A stretch of 5,793 nt of DNA from Chloroflexota bacterium (GTDB lineage: Bacteria > Chloroflexota > Anaerolineae > Anaerolineales > UBA4823): the NCBI GenBank assembly GCA_017860725.1, contig JAGDMX010000184.1, positions 1 through 5,793 on the forward strand, given 5' to 3'. A model generated the notes under the pieces. That model ran no database searches, had not been told where the DNA came from, and saw only the letters and a list, made by a program, of their open reading frames with translations. The translations under genes were made by a program, and so were the position numbers. Every line of letters starts with the position of its first letter. Positions within the stretch are counted from its first letter, which is position 1. Positions 1-5,793 of the stretch are shown piece by piece.

Positions 1-909
1 AAAACCGGCGATCCCCTTGGCTTTTACCACATAACTTTTGATTTACCTGGGTCGGCAGTGTTAATGGTGTCTCCTCCGGTAATCCCCCTACCGCAAATTG
101 ATGTTACACCTGGCGGACGTGCCGGAGAAGGCCGTCGCTCTCGCTCGGATCCATTCGAGCGCACCGTTAGTACGAGTGGCGTAAGATCATACACTGCCGG
201 AGATCCCTTGCGCTGGATTCACTGGCCAACTTCAGTACGCAGACAGGAACTGTACGTGCGCAATTTTGACAGTACACCTGCTAGCGACTGGTGGATCTTT
301 TTGGATTTGAATAAGGAGGCACAAATTGGAGAAGATTGGAATTCGACGCTTGAACATGGCGTGATCCTGGCAGCGTCCCTGGCAGACCTTGGCTTACGGC
401 AAGGACATGCTGTCGGTTTCTCAGCCTCAGGCGAACGATTGATTTGGCTATCGCCGACACACTCTGCAGAACAGCGCATGTTGATCCTGCGGGAGCTGGC
501 ATTGATCAAACCGGGAGAGGTTGCATTTGCTAATCTGCTGGAAGCGGCTAGGCCAGCTTTGCGCCATGGGGCTAGCCTGATTGTTATTTCGCCTGACTAC
601 CAGGCTGGCTGGCTAGAACCGCTCACCATGCTGTTGCACAACTGGATTGCACCGACCGTACTTATCTTTGACCCGCTATCCTACCAAAGCAGTGCAACAG
701 CCCAACATACTGATTTATCCTATAAGGGAATCCAAGCAGCACTCGCTGGTTTAGGCATTATCCCGTACATTATTCGGCGGGAGATGCTCGACCGCCCTGA
801 GGCACGCCCGGGGCATCAGGGCGAATGGGAATGGCGTGTTACAGGGTTTGGGCGGGCTATCCCGATCCATAAACCGGCCGATTTGAGCTGGAAGCAGTTG
901 GGCAGATGA
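1..909 (+). CDS. DUF58 domain protein, 5' end cut by window edge
   Basis: The frame is open from base 1 and already reads family sequence there (TGDPLGFY, matching the usual DPFGLF-type segment before the DUF58 core). The GTG at 58 is therefore an internal codon and the true start lies left of the window. 302 residues are visible. The DUF58 signature is clear at visible residues 60-75 (GVRSYTAGDPLRWIHW), followed by the conserved basic stretch RRQELYVRNF. After it comes a vWA-like fold beginning FLDLNKEA (about 88-95), then LAASLADLGLRQGHAVGF. The first metal-site Asp is kept, but the DxSxS motif of metal-binding vWA domains is not, so metal binding is doubtful. The visible part is soluble; family members usually have N-terminal membrane helices, which would be in the missing part. 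The stop overlaps the next start (ATGA), indicating translational coupling. In many genomes DUF58 proteins sit between a MoxR ATPase and a TgpA-like protein. The biochemical role is unknown. Confidence 0.93.
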   Translation, partial: KTGDPLGFYHITFDLPGSAVLMVSPPVIPLPQIDVTPGGRAGEGRRSRSDPFERTVSTSGVRSYTAGDPLRWIHWPTSVRRQELYVRNFDSTPASDWWIFLDLNKEAQIGEDWNSTLEHGVILAASLADLGLRQGHAVGFSASGERLIWLSPTHSAEQRMLILRELALIKPGEVAFANLLEAARPALRHGASLIVISPDYQAGWLEPLTMLLHNWIAPTVLIFDPLSYQSSATAQHTDLSYKGIQAALAGLGIIPYIIRREMLDRPEARPGHQGEWEWRVTGFGRAIPIHKPADLSWKQLGR

Positions 910-3338
910 ATGCAAAGCTGATTGCTTACACGGGTAGTTTGGTTCAACGAGTGGGACTGGCGATTCTTACCACGCAGTTTTTGCTGTGGATGGCAGTGAT
1001 TAGTCTGATTCTTGGGCTTGCAGTCTCGATGCAAAGTCTCGATGCCTGGCCGTTGGTGGTGATCGGGCTGGCGGGGATCTTTTTTGGGTGGCTGATTGGA
1101 CGTATTTTGCTACGTGGTTGGTACGTTGCAATTATGGTTTTGGTGGTGGGCATTCTCTTGGACTTTCTAACAGTAGGCCGGCTGGCAAAACCGATTGGTG
1201 AACTGGCTTGGGCAGAGGTTGCCTGGATTTGGCAGGTACTACACCTGGAGCGTTTGAATCTGGTGAGCCTTGCAGGAATCGATCACACATACGTCTTGGG
1301 TGCTTGGCAAGGATTAGGACTAACCGTCCAGACCCTGCTGGATCGACTGGTAAATTGGTACTCCTTCCTGCTGAACAGTCGTCCGACCTACGATCCGGTC
1401 GCTATTTTAATGACCTGGGCTGTGTTGATTTGGTTAATTGCGGCCTGGGCGGCCTGGTGGATGCGTCATGGTGAGCGTTACCACGAGCGGGTTCTAATAG
1501 GATTAGCCCCATCCGGGGTCCTCCTGGCAGCTTATCTGGCCTATAGTGGCAAGCCAATTTACCCGCTAGTGATCTGGCTCGGAGCGCTATTACTACTACA
1601 GGCACTGGGGGAGTATAGCAAACTAACGCAATTATGGTTGACAAGACACATAGATAAGATTGAGCTTGAGGTGGAATGGTCCTTGGCGGTTGTTCTGATT
1701 ACCGCTTGCCTAATTACATTTGCCGTTTCGGCACCATCGCTATCCGTTAAAAATTTGGCAGGTGCAGTAAGGCAGGTTTTAACTCCTGCCCGCCAAGAAT
1801 CGGATGATGTAGCACGCGCTTTTGGATTGAAGAAGCCGATCCTTGGGGAAACCGGACCGCTGGCGCTGGCGCGAAGTGATGGGCTGCCCAACCGGCACAT
1901 GTTGGGTTCCGGACCGGAGTTATCCGAACGAATCATTATGTGGGTGAGTCTGGAGCAAATGACGCCGTTGATGTCTCAAGAGGTAGATAACCTGCCGGGA
2001 TCGTCACCAAGTACGTATTACTGGCGCAGCCTGACCTACGATCGCTATACTGGACACGGTTGGGTAACTGTTCCCAGTCGTCAAGAACAATATCGTTCTG
2101 GAGATTCAATCGAAAATCAGCTGCTGCCACTAGATTCTAAAAGTTTCCATGCCGTCCAGCAGCACTTCCAAATGGCTGAATCTCGTCCCGGAGTAAGCCG
2201 CGTATTGTATGCAGCAGGCGAGTTGGTGAGCGCCTCGGTGGATTACCAGGTCGCCTGGCGTAGCCTGGGAGATGTTTTCGGTGCTGAGGTGATGTCGGAT
2301 GACTATCATGTAACTTCACGCCTCACCCGACCCGGCGTAGAACAGCTTCGGGGAGCGGGAGCCAGCTATCCAGAAGCCATCCGTCAGACCTACCTGCAGT
2401 TGCCGGAGAGCATTCCTCAACGAGTCTGGGAGTTAGCCTTCGATTTAACGTCTTCTCAGCCAAGCCCTTATGACCAGGCACTGGCGATCGAAAGCTACCT
2501 GCGTACAATACCTTATTCGCTGGATCTAGAGTTACCTCCGGCTGAACGAGATATTGTTGATTACTTCTTATTCGATCTAAAACGCGGCTATTGTGATTAT
2601 TATGCAACCGCGTTTGTTGTTTTGGCTCGAGCAGCCGGGCTGCCGGCCAGACTTGTGGTCGGTTATTCCAGTGGGAACTACCAGCCGGGCGAAGAGCGAT
2701 TTGTGGTAACTGAGGCAGATGGACACGCCTGGGCGGAAGTCTATTTCCCGGATTATGGTTGGGTAGAGTTCGAGCCAACTTCCAGTCGTGCATTATTCGA
2801 TCTCCCGGAATCCCTGGTCTATGGGGATGAGTCTCGAGATTCAGGTATGATTTCTGGTAATTCAGAGATGAGTGTAAAGCCTGCTCTGAGGAATATTCGC
2901 TGGAGCCTGAGTGCGATTGCCGGAGCAGTCTTCCTGATTATCGGGTGGTATGTCTTCGATCGACTCAGATTAGCCTGGATGGCCCCCTCCAGCTTGATCC
3001 TGACACTTTACCGTAAGCTTTATCTTCGGGCCAGTATGCTAGAAGATGACAAATCCGGTAGTGCGACACCATCTGAAGTAGCAGAGAAGTATGGTGTCCA
3101 TTTGCAGTCGGTTTTTTCACACACCGATGTGTCGATACCGCTCAGCAAAGTGCGGGAGAACATTACTACTCTGGCGGATTTGTATGCCGGGATGATCTAT
3201 AGCCAGCATTCAACAATCATCGAAGATAAGCGCATCGCATTAGAGAATTGGCAGAGCTATCGGCGTAATTATGCAAAATTACGCAGGAAAAGATTCCTGC
3301 AGAGGATATATAGTAAGATAAAGATCAAACATGAATAA
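906..3338 (+). CDS. TgpA-like membrane protein with extracytoplasmic transglutaminase-like domain and DUF4129-like tail
   Basis: This is an 810-residue protein. Hydrophobic helices lie near residues 17-42, 46-68, 71-90, 166-186, 195-213, 217-236 and 257-276 (DUF3488/TgpA N region). A long extracytoplasmic part (about 277-665) follows, then a final helix (about 666-684) and a cytoplasmic tail. The tail carries TPSEVAEKYG and LADLYAGMIYSQ, which resemble DUF4129. The transglutaminase-like core is at about 505-626: Cys563 in GYCDYYAT is the nucleophile and His607 in ADGHAWAE the second triad member. The third position, usually Asp in DPT, is Glu623 in FEPT; this substitution is familiar in Gram-positive and related members, so the enzyme need not be inactive. 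Pseudomonas TgpA is the characterised relative, and its substrate is not known. The start overlaps the DUF58 stop by four bases, so the two are probably made together as an envelope complex. The length is normal for the family. Confidence 0.93.
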   Translation: MNAKLIAYTGSLVQRVGLAILTTQFLLWMAVISLILGLAVSMQSLDAWPLVVIGLAGIFFGWLIGRILLRGWYVAIMVLVVGILLDFLTVGRLAKPIGELAWAEVAWIWQVLHLERLNLVSLAGIDHTYVLGAWQGLGLTVQTLLDRLVNWYSFLLNSRPTYDPVAILMTWAVLIWLIAAWAAWWMRHGERYHERVLIGLAPSGVLLAAYLAYSGKPIYPLVIWLGALLLLQALGEYSKLTQLWLTRHIDKIELEVEWSLAVVLITACLITFAVSAPSLSVKNLAGAVRQVLTPARQESDDVARAFGLKKPILGETGPLALARSDGLPNRHMLGSGPELSERIIMWVSLEQMTPLMSQEVDNLPGSSPSTYYWRSLTYDRYTGHGWVTVPSRQEQYRSGDSIENQLLPLDSKSFHAVQQHFQMAESRPGVSRVLYAAGELVSASVDYQVAWRSLGDVFGAEVMSDDYHVTSRLTRPGVEQLRGAGASYPEAIRQTYLQLPESIPQRVWELAFDLTSSQPSPYDQALAIESYLRTIPYSLDLELPPAERDIVDYFLFDLKRGYCDYYATAFVVLARAAGLPARLVVGYSSGNYQPGEERFVVTEADGHAWAEVYFPDYGWVEFEPTSSRALFDLPESLVYGDESRDSGMISGNSEMSVKPALRNIRWSLSAIAGAVFLIIGWYVFDRLRLAWMAPSSLILTLYRKLYLRASMLEDDKSGSATPSEVAEKYGVHLQSVFSHTDVSIPLSKVRENITTLADLYAGMIYSQHSTIIEDKRIALENWQSYRRNYAKLRRKRFLQRIYSKIKIKHE
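3283..3300 (+). repeat. Perfect 7-bp hairpin inside the 3' end of the TgpA-like gene
   Basis: GCAGGAA (3283-3289), loop AAGA, then TTCCTGC (3294-3300): a perfect stem with four G:C pairs and a tetraloop. It ends 38 bases before the stop codon of the TgpA-like gene. No T-tract follows, so it is not a standard intrinsic terminator. It could slow mRNA decay or mark a processing site, but chance is a real alternative because a few 7-bp stems are expected in a window this long. Confidence 0.35.
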
Positions 3339-3346
3339 TTTCTGCA

Positions 3347-3364
3347 CTGTTTTAGGGAAAACAG
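3347..3364 (+). promoter_or_regulatory. Perfect 7-bp hairpin in the GH130 leader, touching the Shine-Dalgarno
   Basis: CTGTTTT (3347-3353), loop AGGG, then AAAACAG (3358-3364). The right arm includes the first two bases of the AGGTGA Shine-Dalgarno at 3363-3368, and its last base abuts the GTG at 3365. Folding would partly hide the ribosome site of the GH130 gene. Only two pairs are G:C, so the stem is weak, and no T-tract follows, which rules against a terminator. A translational role is inference. Confidence 0.35.
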
Positions 3365-3368
3365 GTGA
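3363..3368 (+). promoter_or_regulatory. Shine-Dalgarno AGGTGA that favours ATG 3374 for the GH130 gene
   Basis: AGGTGA stands five bases before ATG 3374 and matches the 16S anti-Shine-Dalgarno well. An upstream in-frame GTG at 3365 overlaps it and has its own weaker candidate (AGGGA, 3354-3358, six bases away). The ATG with the better site was therefore chosen. The two options differ by only three residues. Confidence 0.55.
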
Positions 3369-3373
3369 AAAAG

Positions 3374-4372
3374 ATGCAAGCAGATAACTCAACAACAATC
3401 CGTGAATTTTCCAGCATCCCCAATATTCCTTGGGAAGAGCGACCAGCCGACAGCTCAGAAGTGGTTTGGCGTTATAGCGCTAATCCGATTATCCCGCGCA
3501 ACTTGATCCCCAGCTCGAATTCGATATTTAACAGCGCGGTCGTCCCCTACAATGGTGCCTTTGCAGGTGTCTTTCGCTGCGATAATCGAAAGCGCGAAAT
3601 GAATATCCACCGCGGTTTCAGCCCAGATGGAATCCACTGGAAATTGGAGGATCAGCCGATTGAGTGGCATACAGGTGATCCTGAGCTGGCAAAATTTGAG
3701 CACCGTTATGATCCACGGGTGACTTGGTTAGAGGATCGTTATTATATAACTTGGTGTAATGGCTATCATGGACCTACAATCGGCATTGGTTATACATTCG
3801 ATTTCGAGCATTTCTATTTTATCGAGAATGCGTATTTGCCCTACAACCGTAATGGGGTGCTATTCCCGCGCAAGGTAAACGGCAAGTATCTGATGCTGAG
3901 TCGCCCCAGCGACCGCGGCCATACTCCCTTTGGCGATATGTTCATGAGTCATAGTCCTGATTTGATCTATTGGGGTGAACACCGCTTTGTTATGCAGCCG
4001 AACAGCGGCTGGCAAAGCACGAAGATTGGCGCAGGTCCTACGCCTATCGAGACTTCGGAAGGGTGGCTACTGTTCTATCATGGTGTGCTGACTTCTTGCA
4101 ACGGATTTGTGTACAGTTTCGGTGCAACTTTATTGGATCTCGATCAACCCTGGAAGGTGATCTACCGCACAGCGCCTTACCTGCTCTCTCCCCAAACGAT
4201 CTACGAGTGTGTGGGGGATGTGCCTAATGTGGCTTTTCCATGCGCTGCTCTGTATGATCAGCCGAGCGGCAGGCTGGCTATCTATTACGGAGGTGCAGAT
4301 ACGGTGACTGCCCTGGCCTTTTGCCGAATAGATGAGGTCGTCGATTTTATCAGGAAAAATTCTGAGCTATAA
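3374..4372 (+). CDS. GH130 family beta-mannoside phosphorylase (mannosyl-GlcNAc / mannosylglucose type)
   Basis: This is a cytoplasmic enzyme of 332 residues without signal peptide, a normal length for a compact GH130 member. GH130 phosphorylases split terminal beta-mannosides with phosphate, giving mannose 1-phosphate and a shortened acceptor. The catalytic Asp113 lies in RYDPRVTWLEDRYYITW. The probable phosphate ligands Arg159 (NRNGVLFPRK), Arg177 (LMLSRPSD), Lys217 (TKIGAGP) and His236 (LLFYHGV) are all present. I assigned them by recalling the UhgbMP numbering (Asp104, Arg150, Arg168, Lys212, His231). Segments such as CNGYHGPTIG and GDVPNVAFPCAAL are strongly reminiscent of UhgbMP, which acts on Man-beta-1,4-GlcNAc and related mannosides. 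The exact acceptor (GlcNAc, glucose or mannose) cannot be read from sequence. One base separates its stop from manA, so the two form a tight pair feeding mannose phosphate into central metabolism. The start was chosen from the AGGTGA ribosome site; GTG 3365 is the alternative. Confidence 0.92.
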   Translation: MQADNSTTIREFSSIPNIPWEERPADSSEVVWRYSANPIIPRNLIPSSNSIFNSAVVPYNGAFAGVFRCDNRKREMNIHRGFSPDGIHWKLEDQPIEWHTGDPELAKFEHRYDPRVTWLEDRYYITWCNGYHGPTIGIGYTFDFEHFYFIENAYLPYNRNGVLFPRKVNGKYLMLSRPSDRGHTPFGDMFMSHSPDLIYWGEHRFVMQPNSGWQSTKIGAGPTPIETSEGWLLFYHGVLTSCNGFVYSFGATLLDLDQPWKVIYRTAPYLLSPQTIYECVGDVPNVAFPCAALYDQPSGRLAIYYGGADTVTALAFCRIDEVVDFIRKNSEL

Positions 4373-4373
4373 A

Positions 4374-5333
4374 ATGAGATTACCGTGCATAGTATTGCTT
4401 GAACCGGAATATCGTGATTACGTTTGGGGCGGATCACGCCTGCGTCCGGGAATAGGTCCCACTGCAGAGGCCTGGGTTGTTTACGAACATAACCGAGTAG
4501 GCTCTGGCGTGCTTGTCGGGCGCACACTTCAGGAGCTGGTGCTGGAATACAAAGATGCAATACTTGGCAGGCGCGTTGTGAGACGTACCGGACTCCGATT
4601 CCCGCTGCTGGTCAAGCTACTCGATAGCGCTGAATGGCTTTCACTTCAGGTGCATCCGAATGATGAGCAAGCCCTCAATCTGGAGGGCGCTGACCAATTT
4701 GGTAAAACCGAAGCCTGGCATGTGGTAGAAGCGGCTGAAGGAGCACGTGTGATCGGCGGACTCAAACCTGGTACAAACAGAAAAGCTATGGAAGAGGCTA
4801 TAATCTCCGGATCGATACTTGATCTCGCTCATTATGTGGAGGTTCTGGCAGGTGATACGATTTTTATGCCGGCCGGAACGATCCATTCACTCGGTCCTGG
4901 GTTGTTGATGTATGAAGTACAGGAGACATCCGATCTCACTTACCGCGTGTGGGACTGGGGGCGCCCGCAGATTGGTGGGAGAGTGCTGCACATTGATAAG
5001 TCGTTGGCGGTGGCTGATCCGGCCTCCAGAGCAAAGGTTATACCGCTGCCTGTAATCCCCGATGGCAGTGCAGTACCCCTCACCCGTTGCCCATATTTTG
5101 AGCTTAGCATGATCCAGTCAGAAAATAACCACTTAGATTTGGATACCGAAGGTGAGTCATTTCATGCATTAACCGTCATCGAGGGTAGTGTTAATATTCG
5201 AGCCGGGGAAGAAGATTTGAGACTCGACAAATTCCAGACAACACTGATCACAGCCAACACTGGGAAATATATGCTTTCTCCAATCAGCAAATTCACCATG
5301 CTAAAAGCCAATGTTGGGCACCTTAACCGGTAA
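4374..5333 (+). CDS. manA: Mannose-6-phosphate isomerase, short type I
   Basis: This zinc enzyme interconverts mannose 6-phosphate and fructose 6-phosphate in the cytoplasm. The product is 319 residues, the size of the short Bacillus ManA class rather than the larger E. coli form. The cupin metal ligands are all visible: Gln92 and His94 in SLQVHPND, Glu113 in FGKTEAWHVV, and His171 in GTIHSLGPG. The probable catalytic Arg191 follows in LTYRVWDWGRP. The N-terminal LLEPEYRDYVWGG is the usual opening of the family, and a second beta-domain fills the C-terminal third. An in-frame ATG at 4332 would add 14 residues read from inside the GH130 gene and unlike the family, so ATG 4374, one base after the GH130 stop, is preferred. 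The near-contact spacing suggests translational coupling with GH130. Besides mannoside breakdown, it could supply mannose 6-phosphate for GDP-mannose synthesis. Confidence 0.95.
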   Translation: MRLPCIVLLEPEYRDYVWGGSRLRPGIGPTAEAWVVYEHNRVGSGVLVGRTLQELVLEYKDAILGRRVVRRTGLRFPLLVKLLDSAEWLSLQVHPNDEQALNLEGADQFGKTEAWHVVEAAEGARVIGGLKPGTNRKAMEEAIISGSILDLAHYVEVLAGDTIFMPAGTIHSLGPGLLMYEVQETSDLTYRVWDWGRPQIGGRVLHIDKSLAVADPASRAKVIPLPVIPDGSAVPLTRCPYFELSMIQSENNHLDLDTEGESFHALTVIEGSVNIRAGEEDLRLDKFQTTLITANTGKYMLSPISKFTMLKANVGHLNR

Positions 5334-5362
5334 TTATTGACGGCCGGACGACGAAAAATGCG

Positions 5363-5395
5363 CACGAACTGGGGCATACAGTCGGTTTGATCCAT
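5363..5395 (+). other. Metzincin zinc-binding motif HELGHTVGLIH within the pseudogene
   Basis: Codons 5363-5395 read HELGHTVGLIH, giving the three zinc His ligands, the general-base Glu and the conserved turn Gly of metzincin proteases. The frame is open from 5327 to the TGA at 5540, but it has no ATG, GTG or TTG before the motif. The fragment cannot be translated as an independent protease. Confidence 0.75.
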
Positions 5396-5577
5396 CCATC
5401 TAACGATCCGATAACTGCCCCATTTGCCTTACACAGCATTGTGGAGACTCACTGGAATTTTCCCGACGAGGCTCCAGAGGCAAGAGACCGTGGGGATTCT
5501 TGCGTAACGACCGGTATAGACTGCGCAATATTCCGTTTATGAAATTAAACCAGTCGCTTTTCCAACCATTAGAATAA

Positions 5578-5793
5578 GCTCAAATCGTGGTAAACTTGCC
5601 GATCAGTGACACACTTCCCACAGCCAATTATAATATTTCTAAGAATCTCAATTCGGTCAATTTTAGTCACACGCGCCAAGGTGCCGACCTGTTCTACTGG
5701 ACATTTGGCGACAAGCATATGAGCAACGATAATTCACCGGCGTACACTTATCAGAATTCCGGGTTACTCACGGTAACCCTGCATGCCAGCAAG
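5578..5793 (+). other. PKD domain fragment, open to the window end
   Basis: After the TAA at 5575, 72 codons are open to base 5793. They contain the PKD hallmarks in order: a linker (IVVNLPISDTLPTANYN), VNFSHTRQGAD, the core FYWTFGD (5692-5712, normally WDFGDG), SPAYTYQNSG (5734-5763) and LLTVTLHASK. PKD domains are Ig-like modules of extracellular proteins, often attached to proteases and polysaccharide-active enzymes. No signal peptide or ribosome site precedes it; GTG 5587 is the only near-by candidate start and would begin inside the linker. The domain is best read as the downstream part of the decayed protease gene. Whether the frame stays open beyond the window is unknown. Confidence 0.75.

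Larger units (their letters stand above)
5334..5793 (+). pseudogene. Decayed secreted metalloprotease (metzincin, M43/pappalysin-like) with PKD domain, running off the right edge
   Basis: No start codon and no long frame exist here, yet protein-like sequence can be followed across frames. From 5333 to 5515, the second frame reads GRTTKNAHELGHTVGLIHP and later GDSCVTTG. HELGHTVGLIH is a perfect HExxHxxGxxH metzincin zinc site. Immediately after GDSCVTTG, a single missing base shifts the reading to the first frame, which gives YRLRNIP. This differs from the pappalysin-type DRLCDTP only by changes that one base each could cause. That frame meets a TAA at 5575-5577 and then continues, still in the same frame, into a PKD domain up to the window end. 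The 5' end (signal peptide and the protease N-terminal half) is missing, with remnants starting within about 30 bases of the manA stop. About 50-60 residues that usually follow the CDTP motif also appear lost. Family naming beyond metzincin is inference. A less likely alternative is real fragments disturbed by assembly error. Confidence 0.7.

Noticed and set aside
58..60. GTG as the start of the DUF58 gene
   Set aside because: Family-like sequence continues in frame to base 1 (TGDPLGFY and onward) and no ribosome site precedes the GTG, so the gene is simply cut by the window.
219..509. Minus-strand open frames opposite the DUF58 gene, and similar ones opposite the other genes
   Set aside because: Their translations show no domain or coding character, and each lies opposite a gene with clear family motifs.
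3307..3319. TATATAGTAAGAT as a promoter -10 region before the GH130 gene
   Set aside because: No acceptable -35 hexamer lies 16-18 bases upstream, and AT-rich codons at the gene end explain it.
4332..4373. Earlier ATG for manA, overlapping the GH130 gene by 41 bases
   Set aside because: The added 14 residues have no family likeness, while ATG 4374 starts right before the conserved LLEPEYRDYVWGG segment.
5334..5360. Intrinsic terminator after manA
   Set aside because: Only a short CGGCCG palindrome is present, with no sizeable stem followed by a T-tract.
5358..5390. Short ATG frame of 10 codons after manA
   Set aside because: It is too short, has no ribosome site, and overlaps the metzincin motif in another frame.
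5761..5779. Perfect 7-bp inverted repeat GGGTTAC/GTAACCC with a 5-base loop, as a terminator or site
   Set aside because: It lies inside the PKD coding pattern (GLLTVTL), has no T-tract, and is within chance expectation.

Overview
The window has the look of a bacterial chromosome of roughly balanced base composition. The gene set (a DUF58 protein, a TgpA-type membrane transglutaminase, a GH130 mannoside phosphorylase and a short type I mannose-6-phosphate isomerase) and the protein style of the first two genes suggest an Anaerolineae-like member of the Chloroflexota. That placement is inference from familiarity, not from a search. All intact genes are on the + strand.

Bases 1-3338 are an envelope module. 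A DUF58 (vWA-like) protein, cut by the left window edge, overlaps a large multi-pass membrane protein by four bases (ATGA). That protein has an extracytoplasmic transglutaminase-like domain and a DUF4129-like tail. In many bacteria this pair follows a MoxR-type AAA+ ATPase, which would lie just left of the window. Substrates of such modules are largely unknown.

Bases 3374-5333 are a mannose module. A GH130 phosphorylase, close to the UhgbMP/mannosyl-GlcNAc phosphorylase type, is followed after one base by manA. The phosphorylase would release mannose 1-phosphate. After conversion to mannose 6-phosphate by a phosphomannomutase (not in the window), ManA would deliver fructose 6-phosphate to glycolysis. 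The 35-base gap from the envelope module holds a perfect 7-bp hairpin that touches the Shine-Dalgarno of the GH130 gene. A second 7-bp hairpin lies just before the end of the transglutaminase gene. No convincing terminator or promoter separates the modules.

Bases 5334-5793 have no intact gene but are not empty. They hold a decayed gene for a secreted metalloprotease with a PKD domain. A perfect metzincin zinc site (HELGHTVGLIH) lies in one frame. A one-base frameshift leads to what looks like a mutated Cys-Asp-Thr-Pro motif of M43/pappalysin-like proteases. A stop codon follows, and then a recognisable PKD domain runs off the right edge in the same frame. This remnant is the most notable unexplained structure here. 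I see no new defence, mobile or RNA system, no tRNA or rRNA, and no CRISPR array.
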